Below, in pieces: positions 1 through 10,700 of a stretch of DNA of 37,672 nt. The notes beneath the pieces were generated by a model, which did not search any database, was not told the origin of the DNA, and worked only from the letters and a program-made list of their open reading frames with translations. Source of the DNA: Bacteroidota bacterium. Its GTDB lineage: Bacteria; Bacteroidota; Ignavibacteria; UBA10030; UBA8401. The stretch spans positions 1 through 37,672 of the forward strand of contig JAJYOK010000027.1 in the NCBI GenBank assembly GCA_021796215.1, written 5' to 3'. Numbering within the stretch: the stretch's first letter is position 1; each line of letters opens with the position of its first letter. The translations under genes and the position numbers were made by a program.

Positions 1-2272
1 TACCAGTGACATCTCCCGTTCCGCTGATTGTTCCTGTCGTCCCTTGATCAAGTGTGTACGAGCCCATCACAAGATTGCCATTCAGTGCCAGCACTCCGGA
101 GACGGTAAAACTATTACTTGCTGTTACTGTCCCGCTGCTGACGGTCAGGTTATTCAGTGTCAATGTGCCGGTGCTGGCAATTGTTCCGCCGCTGTTCATT
201 GTTACCGTGCCGCCGGTTGCAACAAGATAGCCTGAAGAACCGACACTCAAGGTAGAATCAACTGTATAACTCGTGTTCGCTGTAACAGTATCAGCAATTG
301 TTAAATTATTGAACGCAAGAACGCCGCTGTTCGAAAGAACTGCGCTGTGCTGCAGCGTTACTTTCCCACTTGCCGGACTGTAATTTCCTGTAGCATTCAC
401 TGTCAGCGTTCCGCCAACACTGAAATTTGTATTTCCGGTGACGGTTCCGTTAATGACAAGATTATTAAATTTCAAATTCCAGACATTGGAAATTGACGAA
501 CCGTCCGACATTGTGATTGTTCCTCCGGTCGGCGAGAGATCGCCATTCACCAAAATATTCAGAAGTCCATTCACTGTGAACGATGCCGATGTCGTCACCG
601 GCGCGCTAATGCTCAAATTATTAAATGTCACGGTACCGTTGTTTGTAAAAATTCCTTTAAGAGTAACAGTGCCGCTCGGTTGAAAAATACTGCCGCTGCC
701 TATTGTGAGCGAATCAACAATTGAAAATGAACTGGACGTTGTTACCGTGTCGTTGCTGCCTATTGTGAGCGAACGGAATGTCGCTGTTCCATTATTTACA
801 ATTGTCGCACCGTTATTTAAAGTAATACTGCCGCTGCCGGGCGCGAAGGTTCCTGAAATTGTGAATGCTTCATTCACTGTTGCATTGGCGGCGCCGCTTA
901 CACCTCCACTGATCGTCAAATTGCGGTAACTGAATGAGTTGTCGATTGTGGCGTCGCTGTTTGTGTAATTCACAGTGCTGCCCGATTGTGTTATTGGGTA
1001 CAAGCTGAAATTGCCGGCAAATGTCGGGGTATTAATAAGCAGAGTAGTCCCATCGCCGATTGTGAAAGACGTATTGATTGTGTGTGTGTACGTTCTCGGA
1101 TCAAAAGTCCCGGTGGTAATTGTAAGATTGTTCACGCTAAGCGCACCATTGGCTGATGCCGTGTTGCCGATTCCGATATTGATATTCAACGTATTGAAAT
1201 TAGCCGCACCAATTAACGAGCCGCCACCCGTAATATTGACAATTCCAGTAGTTTGAAATGTGCCGCCCAATTTTGTCCACACTTGTGCATTCGTACCGGT
1301 GATCGTGATCGTTCTGCCGCTGTCGGAAAATGTTCCTGCGGATTGCGTGAACGACCGCGCCGTCATATTTTGTCCGGCAGTTCCGGAAAGTGCGCTCCAT
1401 GCTGTGCTCGAATATGTGAAATCGCCGGTCACGCTCAACGAGGAAGCAATTGTTTTCACTCCGGTACCGCTCAAAATCAGATTTCCGTACGGCTCGTCAG
1501 TGATTGTTTGCGCACCGCCATTATAATTCGTCGTGCTCGTCGAACCGATTGAAGCTGTAAATCCGGTTGGAAAACTGCTCGTTCCGGCAAGGTAGAGCGT
1601 CGTTCCGTTGGCAACTTCAAATGTCTTGCCGGTATTCCCTGTCACTGCATATCCGCTTGTATTGAATCTTCCCGATTGCAGACGCAGATCACCGAGAACA
1701 TTCGTCGTAGTGATATTCCCGCCTAAAACAACTCCGGTAGCCGAAGTATTATTGAGTAAAACCGTTGCAAAATAATAGCCTGCAACGGCAATTGTCGGAT
1801 CGAGCGTTTGCCCCGCCGACGTTCCGTTAAAATTTATCGTGCCTGTGGAATTAAATTTCAATACGCCGTTGAGGTTCCTGTTTTGTGCTATATCTCCGGA
1901 AATGTTCAATACACTTCCCGCCGCACCGGTTAAATCAATCGTTCCTTCAACATTTGAAGCCTCATCAACAGCAATATTGCCGCTGACATTCAACGTTCCA
2001 CCTGCCACAGTGAGGACAATTTTTCGCAACGATCTCGTTCCGCCATTCAACGCAATACCGCTTGTTCCCACATTCAATGTATTGTTCCCCACTGCAAGTG
2101 TCGAAGTACCATTTGATGTTGCCGATGTCATCACTAATTGAAGACACGATTGATTCTGGACCAGCGTTACTGTTCGATTGTTACTGATGTTAGCTACATC
2201 ATTTGGTCCGGGATAGCCGGAACCTTCAACATCATTCCCGGCATTTCCCCACGTTGCACCGGAATTCCAATT
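1..2272 (-). repeat. Module 3 of tandem repeat (incomplete at window edge)
   Basis: Third copy, opening with GNWNSGATWG and YPGPNDVANI. About 757 residues are inside the window; the edge falls close to where modules 1 and 2 enter their closing TMGA segment. Further copies may lie outside. Confidence 0.8.
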
Positions 2273-5200
2273 GCCGCTCGCCGCCGCAGTGAACCCGTGC
2301 GACGGATTATTGGCAAGCGTCCACGAATTCGTCAGTGAAGTAATCGTGTCTTGTTCTACCCATCCCGCAGTTTCATCCTTGTTGCTTCTGCCGACTTCCA
2401 CATACGTCGCCCCGCTCTTTTCCCATAGCTCCAAAAGAATACTATTATTTCCATTCAAATCTGCTGAAGCGTAATGCAGACGAAGTGTAGAAGTGTAACT
2501 TCCTCCGGTAGCAGTAATAGAATAGACGCGATAGATCGCATCAGTCTTTTCCACCGGCGCGCTGCCGATGCCGATATTCATCGTAACATTTGTCGGTACA
2601 GATCCCGCACTGAAGGTAATGCTCGTATAATAATTACCGAACGTATAGGCGGTTCCTGTAGTGAAGCTTGACCGTTGAATATTTCCGGTCACGTCCCCTG
2701 TTCCAGATTGAGCAGTAGCAGCAGAAGCTCCCATTGTGAGAGTATCGGCTCCCATTGCTAATGTCGCATTTGCTGTCAGCGTGCCGTTCACTGTAAAGCT
2801 GCCGCTGCCGGTTGTATTCCCGCCGACAGTGAGATTGAACACTGTAAGCGAGCCTGAATTTGAGATTGTTGCGCCAGTGCTGGTTGTCAGCGTTCCGCTT
2901 GTTTGATTGATTGTTCCGCTGTTTAAAAACGTACCGTTGACACCAAAGCTGGTATTCATTGTAACGGTGCCGCTCGTCGTCAAATTTGCAAATGTTAATG
3001 CGTTGTTGTTGACTATCGTCCCGCCTGAAATTGTCACCGTTCCGCTCGCAGGCGACAGGTTTCCTGACGCTCCTACAGATAGTGTATCTGTAACGTAAAA
3101 ACTTGTGTTCGCTGTGGTTGTGCCGCTCACGATGAGTTTGAAAAACGAAATAGTTCCTGTTGTAGTAAGTGAAGAATTATTTCCCAGCGTTACGGCGCCG
3201 CTTGTTGCCGTTAAATTTCCATTCCCCGAAAGCGTTCCATTGATAGTGTATGACGCATTTGCATTTACTGTGCCGAGCAGTACAAGATTTTGAAAAACTA
3301 CACTTCCGGAATTCGAAAGCGTCGCGCCATTAAGCGAGTCGGTTCCTGTTGATGTGAACGAAGCACCGCTGTTGACTGTGAAAGCACCGTTTTTCACTCC
3401 GAACGATGCGCTTGTCGAAATCATTGCGCCAGACGCTAATGTCAAATTATAAAATTGTAAGGAGCCTGAGTTGACAATTCCGGCGCCATTGTTCAATGTT
3501 ATAGTGCCGCCGCTCGGCGTAAAGGAGTTAGACACGGTCAATGTTCCATTCACCGTTGCAGTCATTGTTCCGGTCGCTGTGCCGCTGATTGTAAGATTTG
3601 AATAACTTAGATTTGCAAGCGTCAAACCTGTGGCGGAATATTCTATCGTACTTCCCGAAGAAATTGTTGTCGGGTTTGAAGCATAATTTGCGGTGAACGT
3701 TGCAGTTCTTACATAGAGCGAGGTGCCGGAATTCAAAAAGAAATTCGATGTAAAATCATGCCCAAAACTTCCCGGATCAAATTTCCCGCTCATCAATTTG
3801 AAATTTGCTGCCGTCAGCGCGCCGGTCGCTATTGCCGTATTTCCCGAACCGACATTGATTTGAAGAGAATCAAATGTCGCCGCACTGATTTGTGGCGCTG
3901 CGCCGGTGAAATTGACACTGCCAGTCGACGAGAATGTGCCGCCAGAGATTGTCCACGTGCCTGCACCGGTACCGGCAACAGTTATCGTTCTTCCATTATC
4001 GGTAAACGTCCCATTCGAAAGAGCGAATTTTCCGACTGTAATATCGTCGCCTGGAGTTGAGGACAGTGTTGTTGTGCCGGAGCTTGAATGTGTCAGCGTG
4101 CCGGTTACCGTCAGCGACGAATTGATTGACTTCGCACCGCTTCCGCTGATTGTTAGATTTCCGTATGTCGTTTGTGCAATTGTCTGCGTTGTGCCGTTGT
4201 AATTAACCGTGCTGCTCGGATCGAGTGAATAGGCAGCAAAATTTGTTGGGAAGCCGCTTGTTCCACCGACAATAAATGCAGCTCCGCCCGAAACAGAAAA
4301 TGTATCAAGTGGATTTCCGCTTATTGCATAGCCGGCATTGTTGAAAGTTCCGCCAAGAATCTTGAAATTCCCGCTGACATTGTAGGTATTGACATCTGTG
4401 TAGAATACATTTCCGTTCAACTGCACTCCGGCAGAATTATTTGAAACGATGTTCGCGTACTTGAAATTGCCTACATCAATTGTCTGGCTTGCAGTTCCAC
4501 TGAATGTTACGGTGCTTGATGAACCGGGAATAAACGTACCGGTGGTATTCATTGCTAACGATTTCCCGACGATCAACTGACTTCCCGCCGCGCCGCTTAA
4601 ATCCAGCACAGCGCGCACAGCTGATGATGTTGACAAAATAATATCGCCGGAAGAATTCAACGTTCCACCGCTTACCAGCACTTCCGCAACGCGAGCGTCG
4701 GTCGTGCCACCGGCAATCGTCAGCCCGCCAGATCCAACAGTCAACATATAATTTGCAAGATCAAGAGTAGTGATACCGTCAGAATTACTTCCTTGAACAA
4801 CTATGGTACCACCGGATTGTGCAGCTGAGAGTGTTATGGTAAAATTATCGCTGATGGTTACGTTATCAACCGAGCCGGGATATGTCTCGCCTGCAACTGC
4901 CGGAGTGTCAACCGGGAATCCCCACGTATGAGGATCATTCCAATTACCGGAGTTTCCAGCAACAAAATTTGCCGTCGGCTTATTCTTCAAAGTATATTCC
5001 CCGGTCAGCGATGTGAGATTCACTTTTTGAATCCATTTATCCGTCAAATTGTAATTGCTTCGTCCGAAATCTGCGTAAGTAGCAGGGTTCGGATTTCTCC
5101 ACAGATCAAGTGCATCTCCAATGTTGCCATTTAAATCTGCGGTTTGAAAATGAAGCTGAAGCGATGCATAATAATTGCTGCCGCCTGAAGAAGTGATATT

Positions 5201-7759
5201 GTATGTCCGCAATATTGCATCTGCCATTGTTCCCGGTGCAGAGTTGGCAATATTTATCGTGATGGACGTCGGCGCAGATGTCGCCGAATCAATCGTAATC
5301 TTCGTGAATTGATTTCCGAATGAATACCCTGTTCCAACAGAAAGTGACGTCCGCTGCACATTGCCCCACACATCATACAAACCAGCGGTTGTTGCGCTCG
5401 CCCCCATCGTCAGAGTATTACTTCCCATTGTAAGATTAGCGTTTAATGTCAACACACCGTTTACGGTAAAGCTTCCCGCCCCAATAACATTCCCGTTGAT
5501 TGTCACATCTTTGAAGCTCAAGCTTGATGAATTATAAATAGTATCTCCAGCGGCAAATGTAACAACGCCACTTGTTTGATTAATTGTACCGTTATTTGTG
5601 AATGAACCGGTTATCGAGAAACTTGTATTCATTGTCACCGCGCCGTTTATGACAATATTTTTGAACGCGAGTGCACCATTGTTTATTAACGCCGCGCCGG
5701 AAAGCGTTACTGTTCCACTCGTTGGCGATAAATTGCCGGCAGCGCCAACAGTCATTGTGCCGCTGACCGCGTAGCTTACATTTGCAGTGACCGAACCTCC
5801 AATCATTAAATTGTAGAAAGAAACATTTGTTGCCGTCAGTACAGAATTATTGCCCAAAACAATAGTTCCGCTTGAAGCAGAAAGCGCGCCGCTGCCAGAC
5901 AATGTTCCATTCACTGTGAAATTCGTATTTGCCGTAACACCTCCCGCAAGCACAAGATTTTTGAACGTAAGTGTTGCCGGATCAGAATTCGAATTGCTGA
6001 CTGTCGCGTTTGTCAGTGTCACCGTTCCGCTGCTATCAGTCAACGAGCCGCTTGCCGCGACCGAGAAATTACCTGTTACTCCGAAGGAACTTGCTGTAAT
6101 AATTGATGCGCTTGCAGCTACTGTTACATTGGAAAATGTAAGCGTGCCGGCGTTAATAATTGATGAGCCGGACGAGAATGTTATTGTTCCACCTGAAGGA
6201 GTAAAGCTGTTTGAAACATTAAAGCTGCCGCCTATTGTTGCGCTTGATGAACCAGTAACGGTTCCTGTAACATAAAGATTTGAGTAAGTAAAATTAGCCA
6301 GCGTTGACCCCGTTGCTCTATATTCGACAGTACTCCCGGCATTTGCAGTTGGTGTCTTGCTGTAATTGCTGGAAAACAGCGGCTGAGTAACAAGAAGCTT
6401 CGTTCCGCTGTTAAGCGTGAAATTTGTAGAAATTGTATGTGTGAACGCACCGGGATTAAAGATGCCCGATGTTAAAGTCAAATTCGTTGCAGTCAAAGCT
6501 CCGCCGGCAATTGCCGAATCATTTGGAGCGACATTGATTTGCAGAGTCGAAAAATTTGAGGCTCCAATCTGCGGCGAAACGCCCGTAAATGAAACCGTAC
6601 CGGTAGCAGTGTAAGTAGCGCCTCCGGATTTTGTCCAAACCGTACTGCCGCTGCCATACACGGTGATTGTATTTGCATTGTCAACAAATGTTCCCGCAGT
6701 AAGAATGAAACTGCCAACCACAATATTCGAACTGAGGTTTGTCGTTCCGGAATTCGACAATGTTAAAGCATTTGTAACCGTATCTCCGCCGGCAATCGTT
6801 TTCGTACTGCTGCCGCTTAAAGTTAAATTGCCATATTTTTGTGCGGCGATGGTCTGCGTTGTACCGGTATAATTCACTGTGCTTTGCGAATCAAGCTGTA
6901 CTGTTTGGAACGAAGACGGGAAACTGCTCGTGCCGCTGACGTTGAATGTTGCACCGGCATCAACTTCAAACTTAGCTGCTGTATTGCCGGCGATCGAAAA
7001 TCCGCCGTTGTCGAAAATTCCCGACTGAACTATAACGTTGCCGCTCACATTCGTTGATGTAAGCGCTCCATTCGACGTTACACCGCTGGCACTGCTGTTG
7101 TTAAAGGTAATATTCATATACGTGAACTTTACAACATTAAGCGTTTGCGGAGTGCTGCCTGCAAAATTTACAGTGCTTGCAGTGCCGGGGTCGAGTACAG
7201 CATTTGTGCCGGAATATGTCATTGTGCTGTCAACATTCATCGTGCAGGGAGAGCCGGTAAGATTCAAATGGCTGCCGGCACTACTTGTAATCACGATCGG
7301 ACCTTGAACGGTTAATGTCCCGTTTGTTCCAACATTGACTTCTGCTTTACGTGTAGTTGTGCTATACAGAAAAGTCAATCCTCCTGCGCCGATTGTCATC
7401 GTATAAGAATTCGTATTCAGCGAAGAGGATGTATTATTTTGGCTTCTCGCCCGCACCTGCACTGCATAACACGATTGATTTGCTGTTAAAGAAACGTCAT
7501 AGCCAAGATTAATGGTGGCAGTATCGTTGGCTCCCGGGTAATTAACACCTTCAGTAGGCGTACCGGTCAATCCCCACGTCGCAGGCGCATTCCAATTCCC
7601 TGTTGCCGCAGTTGTGAATGTGCCGGCAAACGATTCTCCGGCAAAAAAAACAACGGCGACACACCACGCAAGAACTGTGCGAAGCCGGTTAATGCGGAAG
7701 GCTTTTATGAAATTGAGAGCCCCAACGGGATTTTCAATATAAAGTTTGAGGTTGTTCAT
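1..7759 (-). CDS. Giant secreted tandem-module repeat protein (3' end beyond window)
   Basis: The minus frame stays open from an ATG at 7759 to the left edge (at least 2586 residues), so the C-terminus is not seen. The N-terminus has a long signal peptide: a basic stretch (INRLRT), a hydrophobic core (VLAWCVAVVFFA) and a likely cut after ESFA near residue 46. The mature part is almost entirely low-complexity Ser/Thr/Gly/Asn beta-strand repeats of the type GTVTL-NNG-I-N-G-LTF-NL, expected to stack as a beta-helix or beta-solenoid. Each large module opens with a G8-like motif (GNWN, then TWG, then YPG-ND). Three modules start near 7597, 4945 and 2272. The start is 12 bases after the stop of the barrel gene, so the two are probably co-transcribed; the ribosome site is weak. 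A T9SS domain or other anchor would be expected beyond the edge but cannot be checked. An adhesin or surface-fibre role is inference; no catalytic motif was recognised. Confidence 0.9.
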   Translation of the reverse strand, partial: MNNLKLYIENPVGALNFIKAFRINRLRTVLAWCVAVVFFAGESFAGTFTTAATGNWNAPATWGLTGTPTEGVNYPGANDTATINLGYDVSLTANQSCYAVQVRARSQNNTSSSLNTNSYTMTIGAGGLTFLYSTTTRKAEVNVGTNGTLTVQGPIVITSSAGSHLNLTGSPCTMNVDSTMTYSGTNAVLDPGTASTVNFAGSTPQTLNVVKFTYMNITFNNSSASGVTSNGALTSTNVSGNVIVQSGIFDNGGFSIAGNTAAKFEVDAGATFNVSGTSSFPSSFQTVQLDSQSTVNYTGTTQTIAAQKYGNLTLSGSSTKTIAGGDTVTNALTLSNSGTTNLSSNIVVGSFILTAGTFVDNANTITVYGSGSTVWTKSGGATYTATGTVSFTGVSPQIGASNFSTLQINVAPNDSAIAGGALTATNLTLTSGIFNPGAFTHTISTNFTLNSGTKLLVTQPLFSSNYSKTPTANAGSTVEYRATGSTLANFTYSNLYVTGTVTGSSSATIGGSFNVSNSFTPSGGTITFSSGSSIINAGTLTFSNVTVAASASIITASSFGVTGNFSVAASGSLTDSSGTVTLTNATVSNSNSDPATLTFKNLVLAGGVTANTNFTVNGTLSGSGALSASSGTIVLGNNSVLTATNVSFYNLMIGGSVTANVSYAVSGTMTVGAAGNLSPTSGTVTLSGAALINNGALAFKNIVINGAVTMNTSFSITGSFTNNGTINQTSGVVTFAAGDTIYNSSSLSFKDVTINGNVIGAGSFTVNGVLTLNANLTMGSNTLTMGASATTAGLYDVWGNVQRTSLSVGTGYSFGNQFTKITIDSATSAPTSITINIANSAPGTMADAILRTYNITSSGGSNYYASLQLHFQTADLNGNIGDALDLWRNPNPATYADFGRSNYNLTDKWIQKVNLTSLTGEYTLKNKPTANFVAGNSGNWNDPHTWGFPVDTPAVAGETYPGSVDNVTISDNFTITLSAAQSGGTIVVQGSNSDGITTLDLANYMLTVGSGGLTIAGGTTDARVAEVLVSGGTLNSSGDIILSTSSAVRAVLDLSGAAGSQLIVGKSLAMNTTGTFIPGSSSTVTFSGTASQTIDVGNFKYANIVSNNSAGVQLNGNVFYTDVNTYNVSGNFKILGGTFNNAGYAISGNPLDTFSVSGGAAFIVGGTSGFPTNFAAYSLDPSSTVNYNGTTQTIAQTTYGNLTISGSGAKSINSSLTVTGTLTHSSSGTTTLSSTPGDDITVGKFALSNGTFTDNGRTITVAGTGAGTWTISGGTFSSTGSVNFTGAAPQISAATFDSLQINVGSGNTAIATGALTAANFKLMSGKFDPGSFGHDFTSNFFLNSGTSLYVRTATFTANYASNPTTISSGSTIEYSATGLTLANLSYSNLTISGTATGTMTATVNGTLTVSNSFTPSGGTITLNNGAGIVNSGSLQFYNLTLASGAMISTSASFGVKNGAFTVNSGASFTSTGTDSLNGATLSNSGSVVFQNLVLLGTVNANASYTINGTLSGNGNLTATSGAVTLGNNSSLTTTGTISFFKLIVSGTTTANTSFYVTDTLSVGASGNLSPASGTVTISGGTIVNNNALTFANLTTSGTVTMNTSFGVNGTFLNSGTINQTSGTLTTSTGATISNSGSLTVFNLTVGGNTTGSGSFTVNGTLTANATLAMGADTLTMGASAATAQSGTGDVTGNIQRSSFTTGTAYTFGNYYTSITFSAGSVPTNVTMNIGIGSAPVEKTDAIYRVYSITATGGSYTSTLRLHYASADLNGNNSILLELWEKSGATYVEVGRSNKDETAGWVEQDTITSLTNSWTLANNPSHGFTAAASGNWNSGATWGNAGNDVEGSGYPGPNDVANISNNRTVTLVQNQSCLQLVMTSATSNGTSTLAVGNNTLNVGTSGIALNGGTRSLRKIVLTVAGGTLNVSGNIAVDEASNVEGTIDLTGAAGSVLNISGDIAQNRNLNGVLKFNSTGTINFNGTSAGQTLDPTIAVAGYYFATVLLNNTSATGVVLGGNITTTNVLGDLRLQSGRFNTSGYAVTGNTGKTFEVANGTTLYLAGTSSFPTGFTASIGSTSTTNYNGGAQTITDEPYGNLILSGTGVKTIASSLSVTGDFTYSSTAWSALSGTAGQNMTARSFTQSAGTFSDSGRTITITGTNAQVWTKLGGTFQTTGIVNITGGGSLIGAANFNTLNINIGIGNTASANGALSVNNLTITTGTFDPRTYTHTINTSFTIGDGTTLLINTPTFAGNFSLYPITQSGSTVNYTNSDATIDNSFSYRNLTISGGVSGAANATVNEAFTISGTFAPGSGSITLNNGATIVNNGTATFRSLTIGSNDTVTTSSSFSIVDSLTIGSGSIFQPSGTVTLKGIFTNNGTVTFNNLSISAPVTTSASFTVNGLLNILVNGDLSPTGGTITMSDGSSISNVWNLKFNNLVINGTVTGNTNFSVGGTLTVNATGNYSPASGKVTLQHSAVLSNSGVLAFNNLTIADTVTANTSYTVDSTLSVGSSGYLVATGGTVTMNSGGTIASTGTLTLNNLTVSSGTVTASNSFTVSGVLALNGNLVMGSYTLDQGTTGTISGTGDVTG
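2273..4945 (-). repeat. Module 2 of tandem repeat (about 891 aa)
   Basis: Second copy, with the same motif order as module 1. The closing segment reads TMGASAAT, GNIQRSS and ADLNGN, close to module 1. The start-to-start distances (2652 and 2673 bases) are multiples of three, as expected for in-frame tandem duplication. Confidence 0.85.
4946..7597 (-). repeat. Module 1 of tandem repeat (about 884 aa)
   Basis: First large module of the giant protein, counted from its GNWN motif to the next one. It opens with a G8-like segment (TWG, YPGANDTATI), continues as short beta-strand repeats, and closes with a segment containing TMGASATT, GNVQRTS and ADLNGN. It matches modules 2 and 3 in order of motifs. 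Confidence 0.85.
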
Positions 7760-7771
7760 TGCCGCATCATA

Positions 7772-10700
7772 TTACTCAAAATAATTAAGAATTTTTTCGG
7801 TGAACTTCATCTTTACGCTCAGGAATGGACCGCGAGACCAATAGGTATAATCTACCAAATCGCGTTCTTTGCTTCCGACAAAATTATAGCCGACACCCAG
7901 CCGAACATTTTGCATCACAACGTATCCAACTTCGCCGCTATATCCGATACGCATATCGTTCGCTTCGCGCTGAGATAAGATTCTAAATTCACCGGCAACA
8001 TCAACATTGTGCCAGTTCAGGTCATAGTCAGCCCGCGCAAGATAAAGATCGGTGAGTGTTTTTGCACGTAATCCATACGACTGTTCATCGGCATACTTCA
8101 GTGCATATTTAATGCCGACTTCAAGATATGGAATCGGCTCGACAAAAGTGTGGAGAGATATGATCGAAGCACTGTAATCGGCTTGCGGCGAGACAAAGCC
8201 GTTGTACTCCATTTTTTGATCAAACCTTCCGATAGCATTCAGCCAATCATACATCACCGGGCGGAATGCAAAGCCGACCGTATTACTAAATCGTTTCAAG
8301 AAGCCGCCGTTCACGGTTGAAGTTGATTGATCAAGCGACAATGGCGCCGACCAAAATTGACTGGAGGCTGTTAACGATTGTGTTTGCGTTTCATCATAAT
8401 ACGTCAACTTCTCAATCAACGTAAAATCTGAGCCGACTTTAACGTCTCCTCCAAAAGAGAAATTACGTTTTACGCTTTGCGCATTTTTCTCATACTCACC
8501 TTTTATACTCGCCTTGTACGGAGCTTTCGGAATAAGTTCAAGCCCAAGTGAAAACGCATCATGATCTGAGGTTTGTGTTTCAACAAGGTTACGGTCAAGC
8601 GCGCGAGTTCTTTCATAAGCAACATTCGCTGTCAGGTCATTTGTAATCTTCGTGGTATTTTTCAATCCGATGCTCGCTTGGTTGCGCCTGCCGCTGATTC
8701 CATTGCCAATTTCGTAATTGCCGGTGACCGTTGTTCCATAGCCGATGTTTGAACTTATTCCAAACAATGTTGCATTGCCGCCTGCTTCATAGAATTTGTA
8801 TTGCGCTGTAAGCAAGACAGGTTTGAAAATATTATATGATGCGCCAACCATTCCGACAGCTGGCTTAACCTCTTCATGAGATGTTGCAATGCTGCGTTCA
8901 TATTGCCCGTTAAGTGTCAGCTTCTCAATCGGCTTTACGGAAGTCTGCGCTCCAAGAATAGTTGACTCGCGAATATCCTGAAGCGATGCTGAATCCCTCG
9001 AAGAACTTTCATACCGCACGTTTTCTATTTTCAAACCGCCAGTTGCAAACTTTCCGAAAGAATGTTCAACGGTTCCTGTTGTGGATTTAATGATCACTGA
9101 TCCGAGGCTTGCATCTTGCATAGAGCGATAATATTCAGCACCAAGGGTAGTATTCGCGATACCTCCGTACGAACTGCTCACACCATATTTATTCGAACCG
9201 ATTTCGCCTGTTCCGCCGCCGCCGAGAGTTTGATTAACGAAACCGGATTCAACACGATGATAATATGTTTTCAGCGTGAGTTCGTCAGCTGGCGTAGCTG
9301 CCAATTCAAGCCTCCACGCATTGCCTTTCGAATTCACATCAGCGCCGCGGGCAATTTGTCCCGATGCGTGAACGAATGAATTCATGTTGTACTGTGTATT
9401 GAAACCATACAGCGTATAATTGCTCGGGTCTCGTTCTTCTGTTACTGCTGTTGCTCCAACGGTTAACCCTTTGGCAATTTCCTTCTCTCCCTGACCGCCG
9501 ACAACATAATTCGACGCTGATCCGGATTGAGCTTCGTACGTTACGACAATGTAGATCGGGTTACCGGTTGCATCAATGCTTTGCACCGGCTGTTTGAAGA
9601 ACAATGTTCCCTGCTGATAATCAATCTCATAATCATTAAAACGGGATTTATACGTGCGGCTAACGATAACATCAGAATGGTAAGCATCGCGCGTTTCAAT
9701 TCTCACTTTTTCCGAGCCAGTAACGATATTACTGTTCTTCAGGAAATAGAATCCGGAAATCCCTTCGCCACGAATCTCCTCCTGCGCCACTTTTCGATTT
9801 GTCATCGTTGCAAACACGTCGGCGTTTTGCGTGCTGTCCTCGTAATGCCCTTTGAGTCCGGTGAATGTTCGGTCGTAGCGGGCAAGCTCATTTTGTGCAA
9901 GGCCTGTGTTGAAATCTCCGTAGAAGAGATTCGAGCGGTTTCTTTCGATTTTGACAAAGACTGAACTGCTTGTCTGCGCGGTGTAATCAACATTGCTGTT
10001 GTCACCGTAGATCGAATACAGTACATCAGGGTCAATTTCTTGATAGAAGCGGTCCTGCTGATGACGTTGATTGTCGTACGACGCAGTGAGCATGTATTTA
10101 TCGAAAATTGCGCCACGTCCATAGAAAGCTAATCTGCCGTCCTCATGGAATCCGTCAGAAAATTTTCTCTGGTCATTGATCTGTGAGAGGTCGCCCTTTG
10201 TATTCAGCAGACTTCCAGACGCATTTGCAGAGCCAACGAGCATGAGCGGTTCAAGCGCAGTAACGAGAACCACAGGCTTATTAATGCTGATACCATTTGA
10301 GCTGAGAGTTAGAATATATGTTCCGGCATCGCGTGTCGTCTGCAGATCAAAATTGATCTCGCCGTCGCGAAGCGGCACTTGAATTCCCGGTGTCGCCGGG
10401 TCATTGTCTGGTGTCAAGATTCCGAGAGTATCAATGCGTATTGTTACCGGGTAACCAGATGGAATTTTCACGCCCCACTTATCCACGATGTACGCTTTGC
10501 CGTGAATGATTGTTCTGCCATCGGCAGGAATATCAGTCGGGATATTAACGATAATCGAATCCGGCGGACCAAGAATATGAATTTTCCGCTCTGCATGATA
10601 TTTAATGCCATTGCGTTCCGTTTCAACTGTGTAGGTCACTGGACCAAACGGCGATGGAACACCAATAAATTCAAACACGCCATCCGGGCGAACGATCTGA

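Noticed and set aside
1-7307. Many plus-strand ORFs of 60-140 codons opposite the giant gene
   Set aside because: They are the antisense of a repetitive Thr/Asn/Gly-rich gene, lack ribosome sites and show the same biased composition in each copy; the minus frame is continuous over the whole stretch.
1-7759. Direct repeats as a CRISPR array or minisatellite
   Set aside because: The repeats are diverged, in frame and of protein origin, with no constant spacer length.
9527-9964. Plus-strand ORF of 145 codons
   Set aside because: It lies wholly opposite the barrel gene, whose motifs run through the region; there is no recognisable protein family.
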